64,000 nucleotides of DNA from assembly GCA_022606135.1 (NCBI GenBank), contig JABYQN010000005.1:434001-498000 (forward strand), written 5' to 3'. The translations under genes and the position numbers were made by a program. This DNA comes from Fomes fomentarius (lineage: Eukaryota; Basidiomycota; Agaricomycetes; Polyporales; Polyporaceae). Below the pieces are notes generated by a model. It was given only the letters and a program-made list of their open reading frames with translations, was not told where the DNA came from and did not search any database. The first letter of the stretch is position 1; each line of letters opens with the position of its first letter. Below are positions 13,827 through 26,113 of this stretch, piece after piece.

Positions 13827-14417
13827 AGCTACGAAAATCGATAGTCGAGATTTGCTGAGTATGAGGGTGATAGGTGACGGTCGTGGTTGGTCGTGGTTAG
13901 GAACAGACACCAGTCACATCACTAGCCGCCCTCCTTATGAACAACGCGACTCGCGTCTGGTCTCGTGACCTAGTGATTACCGTGCAAGCGCTGTTACACA
14001 GACACGAGTCACACAACAGACAAAGGACCCATTCACGATAGGCGGCCTAAAGGGGAGTGCCAAGGCGAAAACCGGATGATAGGCAGTGGATAGTCATAAT
14101 GATACAATAGGTTAACCGCGCCAAAATTGCACGCCTATAAGCCACCTATAGCCCGGTGCAAAATCTGACGGTGCCCGGAGACGGTGAGATAACAGATCTC
14201 ATTTCCAGCACCAGCAATGTAGAGTAAACTCTTCCCTATTTGCCACATGATAGCCGCTATGAAATCATAATGGGACATCGTAGTGTCAAGGCACTTGTGA
14301 CGTACTATGCAAAGCTTGTCTACAGTCATGATTGAGACCTCCAAGTCCAACAGGACATTGTCGCAACTTCTTCAAAGCGTTAGCGTACACCATCCGCCAA
14401 AGTAACAGAATCAATAT
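13827..14417. other. Intergenic region, nothing recognised
   Basis: Presumably contains the promoter of F-box copy C and the 3' flank of the next gene. No gene, tRNA or defined repeat was seen. Confidence 0.4.
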
Positions 14418-15880
14418 TTATACAAACACGTAGTCGTAGAACGACCTCCTGCCATTGTATGAGCGCACGGGGACAGGGTCAACGCGCGTCCTCGGTCGAT
14501 GCGGGGTTCTCCTGGCCGGCGACCGCGATGGTGACGATGCAGACCGCCGCTGACGCTCCAAAAACCTCGAGCGTATGGCATCCGGACCTTGCCTCCTCCT
14601 CGCAGCAGCAAGTGGGCTCCTCTCCGCGTCGAACTCCGCGTCGCTGAGTGAGAGCGATGCGACACTACCCGCAAGATCTCCCTCCGGAGCAGAGAGGTCA
14701 CCCTCGATGTCTGACTCGCCAAGGATAGACCACGTATCCGAGTCTAGGCCTGACGATGGTGGTACGGCAGCCGTGACGTATATCGCGCCCACAAGAGGGG
14801 ACGCGGGAGCAGAGGCATCCGAGCCCACTTCAGCGATCGATGTGAGGCCGGCGGCGTGAGACTGAGGCTGGGAACCTTCGACATCCGAGGCATCCCGGTC
14901 AGAGACAAGCTCGGACTCTGTGTCGAAATCGTTGGCCGATAACTCTGATAGATCTGTCGCAGGTGGCGTGTCAAGAGAAGGGACTATGTCGTGGGTTGGG
15001 CGGGTAACGTTGGGGCGAAGGAGGTAAGTGAGGCGTTGGCCGGAAGCATTTTTGCCTAGGGGAACGTCAACGAAATGCCGATGCATGTGGATGTCTGAAC
15101 TCACTGAAGCTGACCACATCGTGGTAGCGGGCACAACAGTGGACAACATAGCGCATGAAGGCGTCATCTGCGATGCTCCAGACGAGCTGGAGGGGTGTCC
15201 GAGAAACCTCTCTGATACTGTCCAGAGTTCCGACAGGTACGCCAGGGAAATCGAGTGTAGTTGCGGCGTCAGGAGAGAGAATGACTCCTCCAGCCATGAG
15301 CCAAGTAACAATCTCGTTCTCGACCTCCTTGACGAGCAACTCTATCCTAGGTCCTGACTTGCGAAGCTCGCGCCGCATGCCCTTCAAGCTCATGGAGAAT
15401 CTTCCCGCGTTAGCGGAGATTGGCTCCCTGACGCCTGGCATGGCAGGTGGTATTGGGTTGTTGCGAGATAGATAGTTAGGAAGCGGCTCCGGGAAGGTTG
15501 TCCGACTGCTCGGCGTGGGGATACTGAAATCCCGCTTGGTGGGCGCAACGATGTGGGCATTGCCGACAAAACGAGCTACCACAGAGCAAACGCTCTCCCT
15601 CGTGAGCAGACAAGGACTTCAAACGATACGACATACCATTCTCCTTGCGCCGAACCCACCGTTTACCTTCCTTATCATCCCGCTTGTTCCGCTTGACAGG
15701 CACCACTGTCGTTGCCGTCGCTACTTGTGGTCGCAGACGGAGGTGCGCAAACCTATCGGAAAGCGCTGGATTTCGCAAAACTGCAGGGAAGGACATGGGC
15801 ACAGGCCCATCGAACTTGGCAAGTTGAGATGGTTCTGGGACATGTATGGGTGCTTGCTGAAGAGACAAAGGTAGCTCCAT
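14418..15880 (-). CDS. Conserved fungal protein, probable R3H-associated N-terminal domain
   Basis: Three exons. ATG is at 15880; the first exon joins across an intron at about 15580-15639 to give RRKENARFVGNAHIVAP, and the second intron near 15060-15107 joins VVSFS to KNASGQRLTYLLRPNV. The protein has about 460 residues. The first half contains RFSMSLKGMRRELRKSG, VENEIVTWLMAG and DDAFMRYVVHCCARYHDVVSFS, which match my memory of the fungal R3H-associated N-terminal domain family. The second half is acidic and Ser/Pro-rich, followed by an Arg/Ser-rich C-terminus (ARRRQGPDAIRSRFLERQRR) that could bind RNA or act as a nuclear signal. The family link is from recollection; a domain search would decide it. 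Confidence 0.7.
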
Positions 15881-16903
15881 GTCGACGATGGTCCTGAGAG
15901 TTTGACCGCTGAAGCAAAGAGCAAGTCCCGCTGGGCAATGAGTCTGACCTTCAGCGCGACAGTTCCCTAGTCACTAGTCAGGGTTCACGTTCACAGCTCG
16001 CGGCCTCCGATGGGCCGTTCTGACTCCGTCGGACAAATTGCCGTTTTAGGACATTCTTCCAGCTGGCTACCACTACGGCTCCAAATCAACCTGTCTCCCC
16101 CAATTGCAAGTACCTGTTCTAGTATCTGGCGAATCCCCTATCTATAAGTGTAAGAAAGTTCCTTGAGGCCATCATGTAATGTCAAACAACGAATTTCAAC
16201 TTGGCATCCACGAAATGGTCACACTAGGAGGTGTGGTGCGTTGGTACTACAAAGTTACATACTCGTCACTTGCTCTCATATAGTCCAGGTTTTGTTCAGC
16301 ATGGAAATCATGGAAAAAGTGGCCACCGGCGATGGCAATGGATTTGTTGACGAGTGGATAAAAAGATTTTGTTGTCAAAGTACCCTTGAATGAACCTCAC
16401 ACTGGGAATGTTCTACTCGCTTACGCTATCCGGCCTGAGATCTATACATTACTCTTCAAGTTCAAGTCTCTGACAGTGTATCGCGAACATAGTCGTGGTG
16501 ATTGATCGTTGCACAATGACTTCTTTCTGCAGTGTTGCTCGGGCTCTGCTGCCCCGGTTCTCAAGTTTTTACCGGTACCACAACAGTGCACTACCACTTC
16601 CAGGGTCTTTGACAGGTGATCTTTTCCGTGGCGATCCCTGCTCCTAGCCATTGGCCAATATCAAAGTTTCTCTCTCAACCACCGGGTAACCATGACGCTC
16701 ATGATTCACGCCGAACGGTGCACAGATTGACAATCGGCTCTCCCATGAATGGGAACATCATCGACCGAGAACCGCGTTGGCGCACAATTGGTCACGATGT
16801 TCTGCCCCCGGTAAGTATAAGAAGCGAGGAGATGATGTTGAACAAGCTACGTGACACTGACAATCCCCGGCCAACAGCTTTTCCACTGCTTGCCACGTCC
16901 CTC
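15881..16903. other. Intergenic region between divergent genes, nothing recognised
   Basis: About 1 kb lies between two start codons on opposite strands, so it should contain both promoters. Short open frames occur but none has motif or splice support. A TATAAG sequence at about 16817 lies 85 bases before the next start. Confidence 0.45.
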
Positions 16904-17839
16904 ATGTTTTCTGCAACACGCGCATTGTTGGTCGTCGCATGTGCGGCACTTACGACGACCGTCATTGCGGCCCCTGAACAGGGCCATGCACTTGTTGGGC
17001 GAGACGACAACTTGCCTGCTCGTGTCCCCTACGTGTTCCCTGCCCCAGGGACGGATCCAGTACGTATTTGTCGCTCATAAATGACACGGAACTGACGATC
17101 GGGTTTACTAGACAGCAGACTCGATCCGCGCGAGACGTGAGAACGGTACTCTACTGGACCTCGACGGAGCGCTGTGCGTATTCAAAGCAGATTCGAACAT
17201 CCTGCTCCACAACTTGCATCTAACGGTCGCCCTCCATATGCACAGGCTGAACGACAAACCGCTCGCTGAGAGCTGGAATGAGCTGTTCGGTGTCATCCGT
17301 GACCAGAATTCGCTCCCGGCAGCAATGCGCGAGTTGTTTGTGGGTTTTGCCAAACCTTTTCTTCGGAGAACGCGTGACGATAGTGTACTCTACTAGATCC
17401 TCCGCACGGGAACCTTGAACAATGCTGCATATGTCTGGTAAGGCTTGGCTTGCTCACACGCGCTTCTATTTCTCGCGGGCTTACACGGTCTTTCGACGCC
17501 AGGCTGCAGCATGAGTCGGTCGGACGCAGTGCTGGCCTCAGTGTCGCACAGCTGCGCGAGATTCGGCTGACACGCGCATTCGCCGAGCCGCATGCGACTC
17601 AGTCATCTCTCACGCCCGAGCTCAAGGCGGCACTCCTCTTCGCTGACCATGTGGCGAATTCAGTGAAGGTGCCACAGAAGGTATTCGATGGCCTCAAGAA
17701 ATTCTTGAACGACACGCAAATTGTCGACGCCGTCGCTACTGCCGGAGGTTATGCATTTGTCTCCCGGTTCGTAGTCGCGCTTGACGTCGACAGCAAGGCG
17801 GATGTTCCTGTGCCTATTCCGAAGAGGTGGAAGGATTGA
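16904..17839 (+). CDS. Secreted carboxymuconolactone decarboxylase-like (AhpD-like) protein
   Basis: Five exons fit consistently: 16904-17059, 17112-17173, 17246-17339, 17397-17437 and 17503-17839. The joined protein has about 230 residues. It begins with a clear signal peptide (MFSATRALLVVACAALTTTVIAAP) and continues with YVFPAPGTDPTADSIRARR and NGTLLDLDGALLND. Next come the carboxymuconolactone decarboxylase/AhpD-type helices (GVIRDQNSLPAAMRELFILRTGTLNNAAYVWLQHE). The end is QVFDGLKKFLNDTQIVDAVATAGGYAFVSRFVVALDV in close variant form. AhpD enzymes use a CxxC pair; here the matching place reads NNAAYVWLQH with no Cys, so peroxidase activity is unlikely. Substrate is unknown; secretion is inferred from the N-terminus. 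Confidence 0.85.
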
Positions 17840-18011
17840 TAGTTCACACGTACTTGGCATTGTTGTAGCCAGAATGCAGTCGGCACCTCTCCGCGATCTG
17901 GTTGAGAGTGAAGGGGAGTGCCACGCCATAGAATGCAACGTTGGCTAATTACGAATAACATCGATATACCGATATGCATGCGGATAGCAACCCAAGTACT
18001 TCTTCTCCGCT

Positions 18012-20167
18012 CTACAGTACGACGACATCGTCTACAAGTGACGACGCCTTGTCGGAGCCGGACGCTGGTCCATTATGCGTCCCGCCGGAGGCAATGAACG
18101 ATTGTAATCGGGTCGAGACCTGGTATCCACACTCCTTCAACTCCTCCAAGGCGATGTTGTACCGCGTGTCACCGACTGCAACCAGCTTCCGGATGATGTT
18201 TTCGTATACGGACAAGGGCGGGACGAAGCCGAGGGTCTTCATCTCCTCAAGGTAGAAGAATGCGTCTTCGTACGTGCTCTGCGTGAGGCACAGACGCACC
18301 ATGCGCTCGTATGTCGTCGCGTCCGGTTTGATCCCCGCATCCTTCATGTCGGAGAGTAAGCGGTCTCCAAGATCTCGATGACGTGCCCCAACGCAGCCTA
18401 GCAGGAGCAGATTGAAGGTATCGATATCGGGCTTGACGTCGAGCTGCGGAGCGGCCTTATACGTGCCAATCGCGCGCTGGAGGTCTTCGAGTGCGACCGC
18501 GGCCTGGACGACGACGTTGAATGCGGTGACATCGACAGTGTGGCCCTCTTCCCGCAGACTTTCGAGCTTTCCCCACGCATCGTCCACCATGTCCGTGTCC
18601 TTTTTAATGATCTCGAACACGGGTAGCGCTGTCGCGAGGCTGTGATCGATGGAGTTGTTGCGCATGAACTCGAACATCATGAACGCCTCCCTGATTTCCC
18701 CGTGGTGACACATCGCTTCAATGACTGGCGCGATATGATGCTCGCACCAGACGATGTTGATACTCTTGAGGTTATCAATCACCTCTAGCGCGAGACCTGA
18801 GAGGCCATATCGCGCTGCAGTGTGTAGAACGAGGAGACAGCAGCCCTCATCTGGTAGCAGGTGCATCTCGTGAGCGACCTTTTGCCACGCCCGCCGCGTG
18901 CCCTCGGGCTATACTAGAAGGTGAGTCGTCTGTGATACCTGATGCCTGGAATGACTTACGTAGAGCTGTTCAGCACAACTGCCGAGTATGTCAACCCAAA
19001 CGTCGCCCTCTAGTCGTCGTACTGATGTCGCCTCAAAGGCCTCAGCTAGGTCCAATGCAAGACGAGCGAAGCCCAGCTTCGCGGCGCTCTTGATGATGGC
19101 AGTAGCCGTGATTAGTGTCGGAGAGAGACCGGCGGGCGCAAGCTGCGCGAGATATTGAACGGCGAGTTCTAGACGACCATTCTGAGCGAACCGGGTGATG
19201 ATTATTTCATAGGTAATCTCGTTTGGGAGAATGCTCCACTCCTCCATCATCCTCAGAATGTCAAATAGTGATGTTTGTTCCACTGAATCTAGAGTCTATG
19301 AGGGAAGGTCAGCATGCGATAATACGTTCAAAAGCACACGAAGCAGTGAGAACAAGAAAGCCATTCCACTCCTTAATGCGTGGACATCAATGTACTTGAT
19401 GTGTAGCCGGCCCAGCTCTTTAACGCTCCTAATTCCTCTTTCATGGCTCTCTACAAGTATCAAAGAATCGCTCTGAAATTGACTCCTACTAATCTGCATT
19501 CACCTAAGCGGAACCAGGTGAAATGGAATAGAGTAAAGGAGGGGATTATGCCACGCGTACTGCACGGGGAGACAAGGTACCCTTCAACGGCGAAAGCCAC
19601 CGCGCGACAACGATCAACAAATAGGCATAATAACTCACCTGCATGAGGAGGTGGAACGTCTGTCGGTTCGGCTGAATGCCCATGGACAGCATGTCCTCAA
19701 AGATGGCGCGGGCTTCTGGATATAGTCTTTCCCGGACGCATGCTCGCAAGAGATGGTTGTAGGAGGCCATGTCAGGGCTGATGCCCTCGTCTTTCATACG
19801 CTTGGCTATTACCATGATATTGATGGTGTTGCCTTTGTCTACCTGGGATCCGAGGAACATGTTGAAGCGAGCGAGAGGTGTGTGAGTTGGACCACGGAAC
19901 CTGCTGTCTGGGGGGTGCGCGTATGGCGTATGTCGCAGAGTCGAAGGTGGCCGTGAAGAGCTCGATTGCGAGTTCACTACTGCCTGCGCGGTGGACGCGT
20001 CCCGTCGTTGCTGGTGTGGACCTATGTGCCCAAGGTTGGTTCACTTCTTCTAGATGTGTCATGGACGTACATGGTGCAACAGCGGTTCTCGCAGCATTCA
20101 CCTCCGCGACGCGGCACACTGCGTTCTGGACCCTCTTGACAGCATTGCGAGAGGACGACGCGAGCAT
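18012..20167 (-). CDS. Pentatricopeptide repeat (PPR) protein, probably mitochondrial
   Basis: ATG at 20167, stop at 18012-18014. The first exon encodes an Arg/Ala/Ser-rich N-terminus without acidic residues (MLASSSRNAVKRVQNAV), typical of a mitochondrial targeting sequence. It is joined across a GTACGT...CATAG intron near 20035-20080 to QQRRDASTAQAVVNSQ. PPR-type helical pairs follow throughout: GISPDMASYNHLLRACVRE, GIQPNRQTFHLLMQ, WSILPNEITYEIIITRFAQ, GLSPTLITATAII, VDVTAFNVVVQAAV, VKPDIDTFNLLLLGC, GIKPDATTYERMVRLC and GFVPPLSVYENIIRKL. Such proteins bind organellar RNA and act in processing, stability or translation of specific transcripts; the target cannot be told from sequence. Its start is 276 bases from the divergent RAD21 start. 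Confidence 0.88.
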
Positions 20168-20443
20168 TGAGGAGGGAACAGCAGAGCAGCGGAGACACGA
20201 TGGATAGCCAGCACAATTTCGAGGCTGAGACAGCGAATTATGGAGTCATGAGAACTATTTACCCTTTATGCGCTCGTGAGAATCTTTTTTCACCCACGTG
20301 GTTAGTCCCAAATCGGTTAGCGACGTGTGGACGGCCATTGGCGTCTATTAGTTGGCGTTGAACTCAGTTCCCAACCATCGCGTCGCGACACCCTTCCCTT
20401 CTCCTCATTGCTCTCTGGTGCAGACGTGTTTTCTTGATTATTC

Positions 20444-22882
20444 ATGGTACGCACACTACAGCAGCTATATGTACGCTGCTGACTATCTCTGGTTATAGTT
20501 CTACTCGGAGGCTATCCTCTCCCGCCGCGGGCCCCTGGCTAAGGTGTGGCTCGCGGCTCACATGGAGCGCAAGCTATCCAAGACACAGACACTACAGACA
20601 GATATAGGGCAGTCAGTTGGTGAGCCTGGTGACAGCAGTATGGTTTCTGGCTGCTTAAACTTTCCCAGATGCAATCATGCATCAGGAGATTGAAGTTATG
20701 GCTCTCAGGCTAAGCGGTCAGCTTCTGCTTGGTGTCGTACGTATCTACAGTCGTAAAGCCAAATACCTGTTGGACGATTGCAACGAAGCACTGTTAAAGA
20801 TCAAAATGGTGCGTTGTCTTTTCGGTCCCCACTCTCCCAGCCTCTCATTCAACCATAATAGGCTTTCCGTCCAGGCATAGTCGACATGACCGAAGACCAG
20901 CTAGCTGTGAACCAAAACGCAATCACTTTGCAGAGTAATAATCTGGATCTCGACGCGCTCCTGCCGGACCTCGACTGGTGCGTCACAGTTCTACTCTCGA
21001 CATGACCCACTCCCTCAAAAGGCCACAGGGATACCGCAGACTTTGAAAGTAGGAACGTCCAACCCGGCGGGCAACACATTGCGCGGGAAGCCGACATCAC
21101 ACTGGGCAATGCGGATCTCCAGTTTGACTTCGACGACACTGGCTATGGGTTCGATCTTGGACCGTCCGATGGTATCGGCTCGCAGGACTACGAGCTGAAC
21201 CTTGATTTCGGTGACGAACCGGCAGCGGCTCAGAGGACACCCTCTCGCATGGAAGATGACGACATGAGCGTTGAGGTCGGACGAGACGCCGCTCCTCGCC
21301 GTGCATTCCGGGAGTCCCTTGACTCGCACATGATCGGTGCTCATGGTGCAGATGATCTCGACATCTTGTCTGTCAGAAGCAGGGCGCAGTCAGAACATCC
21401 ATTCGGAGACGACGTTGATATGGGCTTCGGACCGGATGACGGTGGTATGGATGTTGACCTGGGGATCTCTTTCGGAGATGAGCCCCTGAGCGAGCATGCG
21501 CTGAGTGAACATGCACCAAGTATTCACGCACCCACGCCTCATCTTACGCCTTCCCGAGCGTGTATGTACTACTCTTGTTTGCGTGTTTAGCTGTGCTGAC
21601 CCCGCAATTAGCTTCACCGCTCACCGAGCCTCCACAAACTCCCCCTCCCGATGTCGAACTGACACCCAAAGCGGTCCCGGAGGAAGCTGCGAAGAAGAGG
21701 AAGGAGAAGAAACAGATCATAGACTCTGTCACTGAGTTGACCGATGGCCCTGGTGCTCGCGTTGGCCGCGGACGTAATGCTGGACTCGGGCTGCTGCGGC
21801 GAAAGACGTGAGTGACATTGTCACTGAGCATCCCTACCTCCCTCGCTCCTCCCTGGTGATGCGCTTGTTGGAGATCCGCGACGACCCGCTGGCACACTTC
21901 CTCCCCACTAAGACCACTGCGCAAGGAACGTTCTTCAACGCGGCACCACCCGGGCTTGCTCCCGAGCTGGCAGACATGTTCCTGCGTCCTATCACAAACT
22001 TGAGCGCAGCGAAGCGTCGTGGAGCATCGCCAGACAAGCCACCTAGTAAGAAGAGACGTGTGGATGGCAGCGTCGCAGGGGACGAAGAGGAGGTCGAGCA
22101 GGCACGTCGCGCGGGCAGCCGTGCGCCCAGTCTCGCCTTGGCTAGCGACGTGTACGGACGTGGCAGCGTGGCCCCTGGCATGGACTTCACGTTCGACAAC
22201 ACAGGTGCCATGGACGACTTCCACATGGACATACCTGAGCTTGGTGGTGCAGAGGGTGATCGTGCGCGGAGCAAGTCACTTGCTCCATCCGAGCTCAGTA
22301 GGCTTTCGACGCCACCTCCGGATATCATGTTGGAGGAGGGAGACGAGAGCCATGCCGATGCTACGTGCCCCATCGCGATGTTCGACGATCGTGTAGCGTC
22401 GAGCCAGACACAGAGCCAGGCCCCTACGGAGTCTAGCGATGATGGGAAAGGGTACAGCAAGAACACTGTGAAGGCACTTGCGGTTATCAGGAAGGAAGTA
22501 CAGCCCAATCCGGAAGAACCAGAAGAGGACAGATACATGAGCTTCAACAACATGGCACAGAAGGTGTGTATCCTTTGCTCCTTTGTTTCATTCATGCGCT
22601 CACGCGATATCCCTGCAGGCCTCCCGCCGAGCTGCTGCTGCGTTCTTCTTCGAGCTCCTCGTGCTTGGCACACGCGATTGCGTCAAGCTCACACAGGCGC
22701 AACCGTACGCTAACATCGAGGTGCGCGCGAAGGATAAGTTGTGGGAGAGACAGCGTCACAGTTCCATGGCCCCATCGTCTTCGAATGGTTTCCCTCGCAT
22801 GTCTCAGGGTTTATCTGCCGCCGGTCCTTCTCGCAGGCAAGGCTCGGCAGCGCCGTCGATTGCTTCCGCGTTTGGTCTATGA
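20444..22882 (+). CDS. RAD21: Cohesin subunit Rad21/Scc1 (alpha-kleisin)
   Basis: Closes the Smc1-Smc3 ring in sister chromatid cohesion. The start ATG at 20444-20446 is followed directly by a GTACGC intron, and exon 2 begins [28 protein letters not shown], the conserved kleisin N-terminus that contacts Smc3. Next come [34 protein letters not shown] and KMAFRPG. An acidic middle follows, then [25 protein letters not shown] and a Ser-rich linker. The C-terminal winged helix covers [32 protein letters not shown] and ends [15 protein letters not shown] plus a Ser-rich tail; the stop is TGA at 22880-22882. SVEVGR at 21267-21284 matches the separase cleavage consensus. Overall about 700 residues, in the usual range for fungal Rad21. 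Confidence 0.95.
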
Positions 22883-23402
22883 GTACGGCTGTCTTGACGC
22901 GCCTCATCGTACTCAACGTCTCTTCGTGTTCATGCCTTCTACGAGCTCTTATACGTCAGTTACGATTGAATCTTGGCTATGAACATGCTACTACCTCCGT
23001 TCCACATCTTGTGTCTGAGTCTGTGTTCCTCGTTGTGATTGCTCTCGCACAGTTACATTATCTGTATCGTTGTATCTTCCTACTTATCTCGTACTTGTAT
23101 TGTGTCCTGTACCTTGAAAAATTCAGTGCATGAGTTCTACACGCCATGGCTTGAATAAATGTGAGCGAAGTGAGCGATTATTCACTAGGAGTGCTCTGCC
23201 TCCAAGCAGAACGAAACACACCAACTCAAATCGGGACAGGCGAACGCATGAGTAGTCTCGCTCAAACGTTTCGCCTTCATAACCTTTGCATGTATCACCT
23301 ATCCGTGCTTTATGGGTGGTTGAATACATAATATGTGCAGCATGTTGATGCACTTGATTTCCGAAACATTGCTCGCATATCAGGCAAGTTGAATTGGCGA
23401 TG
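22883..23402. other. Intergenic region downstream of RAD21, nothing recognised
   Basis: Includes the RAD21 3' end; AT-richer than its surroundings. No gene or repeat supported. Confidence 0.4.
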
Positions 23403-23511
23403 CAGTCACGAGACACGACAGGTCGCGTTCATTCAACGCGGTTGGGCGCTTTCAACTTCTGACTACAACCATCACCGCGTCAAAAGTGCGCCTGACTGTT
23501 AATAACATACT

Positions 23512-26113
23512 ATGCCTCCGAAGAAGAAAGTCAAAACCACAACCAGGAACAACACTAGAGCCCCCTCAGTCCCAACCAGGAAGAGTGCAAGAGCCAAGAA
23601 GCCCGCGAACGCTGCGGGTTCAGACACCGCGTTAAGCACCACGGACGCGAACAGCTCAAATGCCATCTCTGTTCGCGGTAAGCGCGATGGATTGGGAGCT
23701 CTGTTCAACAGCATGCCTGTAGATGTTGTGCTTGAAGTACGCGAGACGAAAGCCCTCTCTCTTACACTTACCGAACGAGCGCCGCGCAGATCTTCTGGTA
23801 CCTCGATCCTCTGGATCTCGTCATCCTAACCATGACAAGCAAGGCCTTCCGCTCATTTCTCCTTGGACCTGATGGACTTCCAACCTGGGAACGACTGCGA
23901 AGGTTCGCAGGGGGAGAACCTGTTGACAAGCCTGCGCACCTTAGCGAGCCGGAGTTTGCAGTCTTGTTGTTTTCGAAACATTGCCATGTGAGTAATAATG
24001 ACAATGTCGTCCTATGCATATTTTGTCTCACTGTGTGTACTAGAACTGCTTAGAGAAAGAGCAGACTGTCACGCCATACTGGGAGGTGTTCGCTCGGTAT
24101 TGTCGCAAATGCATTGACCTTGTGTGAGTCTATTTCCTCTCTCCATTACGGTCTTGCTGAACGAGTGGATATGAACAGCTTGACCGACATTGTGCCACTC
24201 GTTTTTCTCACTGTCAACGGAGAGATGCGTGTGACAGAGGAACAACTCTTCATCAGTATTCGTAGCCCCAAGAATGAGTCAGTAGCTCGTGTCCTCTTGT
24301 ATCGAACGATGATCTTATGCTATGTTCAAACTAATCTCCGCAGGCGGCGAGGGTTCTATCGTCCGCAGATGCAGGACTTCGAGAGCAGATGGGCGAAGAT
24401 ACCGAAGCAGGACAGGAAGGCATTCATCAAAGAACGTTGTGCTTTTGTCAAGCAGTCTAAAGAGGTGTGTTACCAATATGGCTTTCCTCTACAACAGATT
24501 GACACTCTCATTAGCATGGAGCACGACTACATCATTGGCATGCTCGATACTTGAAGAAGACTTCCCTGACGCATGGTGCCCTAGTGCGAGAGCGGCAGAA
24601 TGCGTGCGTAGACAATGCCAGATTTTTTCTGATCACCCGTGCTGATATCACTTGCCACTTCAGTATTCTAGCTAGGCTCCGCGAGGAAGACTGGCGTGAT
24701 GAGCTAGACAAGATCGGGGCCGAGGATCTCAATCGACTTCTTAAATTGGACGCAGTGTCCCGCGCTGTCGAGCTCACTGAGAAGGGCAAGTAACTTTTTC
24801 TAGGGGTGTTGGTCTTATTGCTTATGTTTCGCAGAGTGGGCGACCGCACGACCGACGATCGTAACCTTCATGGAAGATCTTCGAAGAGTGAGAGTGGAAA
24901 GTCGTGATGCCGTGACGATCACCAACCGCCTTGTGGATCTTAAATCGATCCTCGACAACCACCAACACTCAAGATGGCCTGCAGGTGACAAGAACCGAAT
25001 CTATGCAAGTCTTTCCGACTGCGCATTCATGCCGGAAGTGCGAGCGATCATCGAAGACATGTCCGCGGGCGTCACCAATGCTTCCGTCAAAGCCAACCTT
25101 GAACTCATCATTCCTGACTCGGTCGCTCGTTGGATTGCGCAGTGCCGTAACAAGTACACTGCACATCTGCGTGCAGGGCTTGGCAAGTCTAATGCTGCAA
25201 AGGCTGCGGAGCCGCTTGACCTTGCGATCGCGTTCTTTGATTGCCATAAGTGTGCGTCCCGCTACCACTACTCGTACACACGGAACAACTTGCACAGATG
25301 GCCACACATCGTCGAGCATTCGTGCTTTCGAGGCAGGCCAGGAGGTTCCGACAATTACATGCGATGTGTAATCGGATGTAGTGCTGGGAACGCCGACTAT
25401 CTTCACATAGGCGTCGAACACGCTGGCCTCAGCGCGATGTATGGTGACGCATGCGACATTATCAAGACATGCGGCAGGAATCCTGATACCGCAACGTATG
25501 CTGAGATGCAGCAGTGCGGTATACGTTTGCGGTGCCGCCTTTGTGCTAGATTGGCTTCACAAGACTTGTTCGACTGGCAAACCGCAGTGAGTCCCACTAC
25601 GGTCTCGACTTGGTTTTCAGGAAAGCTGAACTGGTGATAGATTATGCATGACCTACAAGAACATGATGAAGAACACCGTCAAGCTAGCGGTCGCTGGGAG
25701 GCCGTTCCACAGGATCTTAGTCTAAAAGCAAGAGAACTAGAAGACGTGCAGCTGTCTCGGCCCTTGGACTTCACAAGGGTTGGAATTTGGTATCACAGCG
25801 ACACCACCACCACCACCACCCTGCATTGTGCATGGTGCGGCGATTGTGGTAGCTTGGTGCAGTTGCGAAGTCACCTACTCGCTCGGTGAGTTTCACATTC
25901 ACTTATCACTTATTAGCTGTGCCTTCCTCTCCCAACTGCACGCTCACCTCATTGTTCAGCCATGGCAGACAGAACTCAACGATTGACGTCGACTACTATG
26001 TGGATCCGAGATGCCAGAGACGCAAGACGCGGGTGTATTCAAGTCTCCTCTCCCACTGCGAAAAGGAGATGGCCGAAGTTCAGGCAGGCGAGGCTTTCTT
26101 TGCTATAATTTAG
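23512..26113 (+). CDS. F-box protein with C-terminal Cys/His motifs (copy A)
   Basis: Multi-exon gene of about 620 codons. N-terminal basic tail MPPKKKVKTTTRNN, then the F-box (FNSMPVDVVLE joined to IFWYLDPLDLVILTMTSKAFRSFLL), expected to bind Skp1 in an SCF ubiquitin ligase. The frame stays open through all inferred junctions: NCLEKEQTVTPYWEVFARYCRKC, LTDIVPLVFLTVNGEM, ERRGFYRPQMQDFESRWAKIPK, the HGARLHHWHARYLKK exon and AILARLREEDWRDELDKIG. A long exon follows with DNHQHSRWPAGDKNRIYASL, FDCHKCASRYHYS, HIVEHSC and CRLCARL. The last exons carry LHCAWCGDCG, a His-containing link, and RKTRVYSSLLSHCEKE before FFAII*. The paired Cys/His patterns suggest zinc binding. One intron (24786-24834) uses a GC donor where copy B has GT. 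Substrates are unknown; the family is probably a lineage-specific expansion. Confidence 0.82.
24786..24834 (+). other. GC-AG intron in F-box copy A
   Basis: The junction AAG-G|GCAAGT ... GCAG|AG-TGG restores the frame EKEWATARPTIV. The duplicate (copy B) has GGTAAGT at 30207, so a T to C change turned the GT donor into GC. The rest of the donor consensus is intact, as usual for functional GC introns. Confidence 0.75.

Noticed and set aside
25800..25821. CAC triplet run considered as a possible separate microsatellite locus
   Set aside because: It is a short Thr run inside an F-box A exon, absent from copy B, and too short to be informative beyond that.
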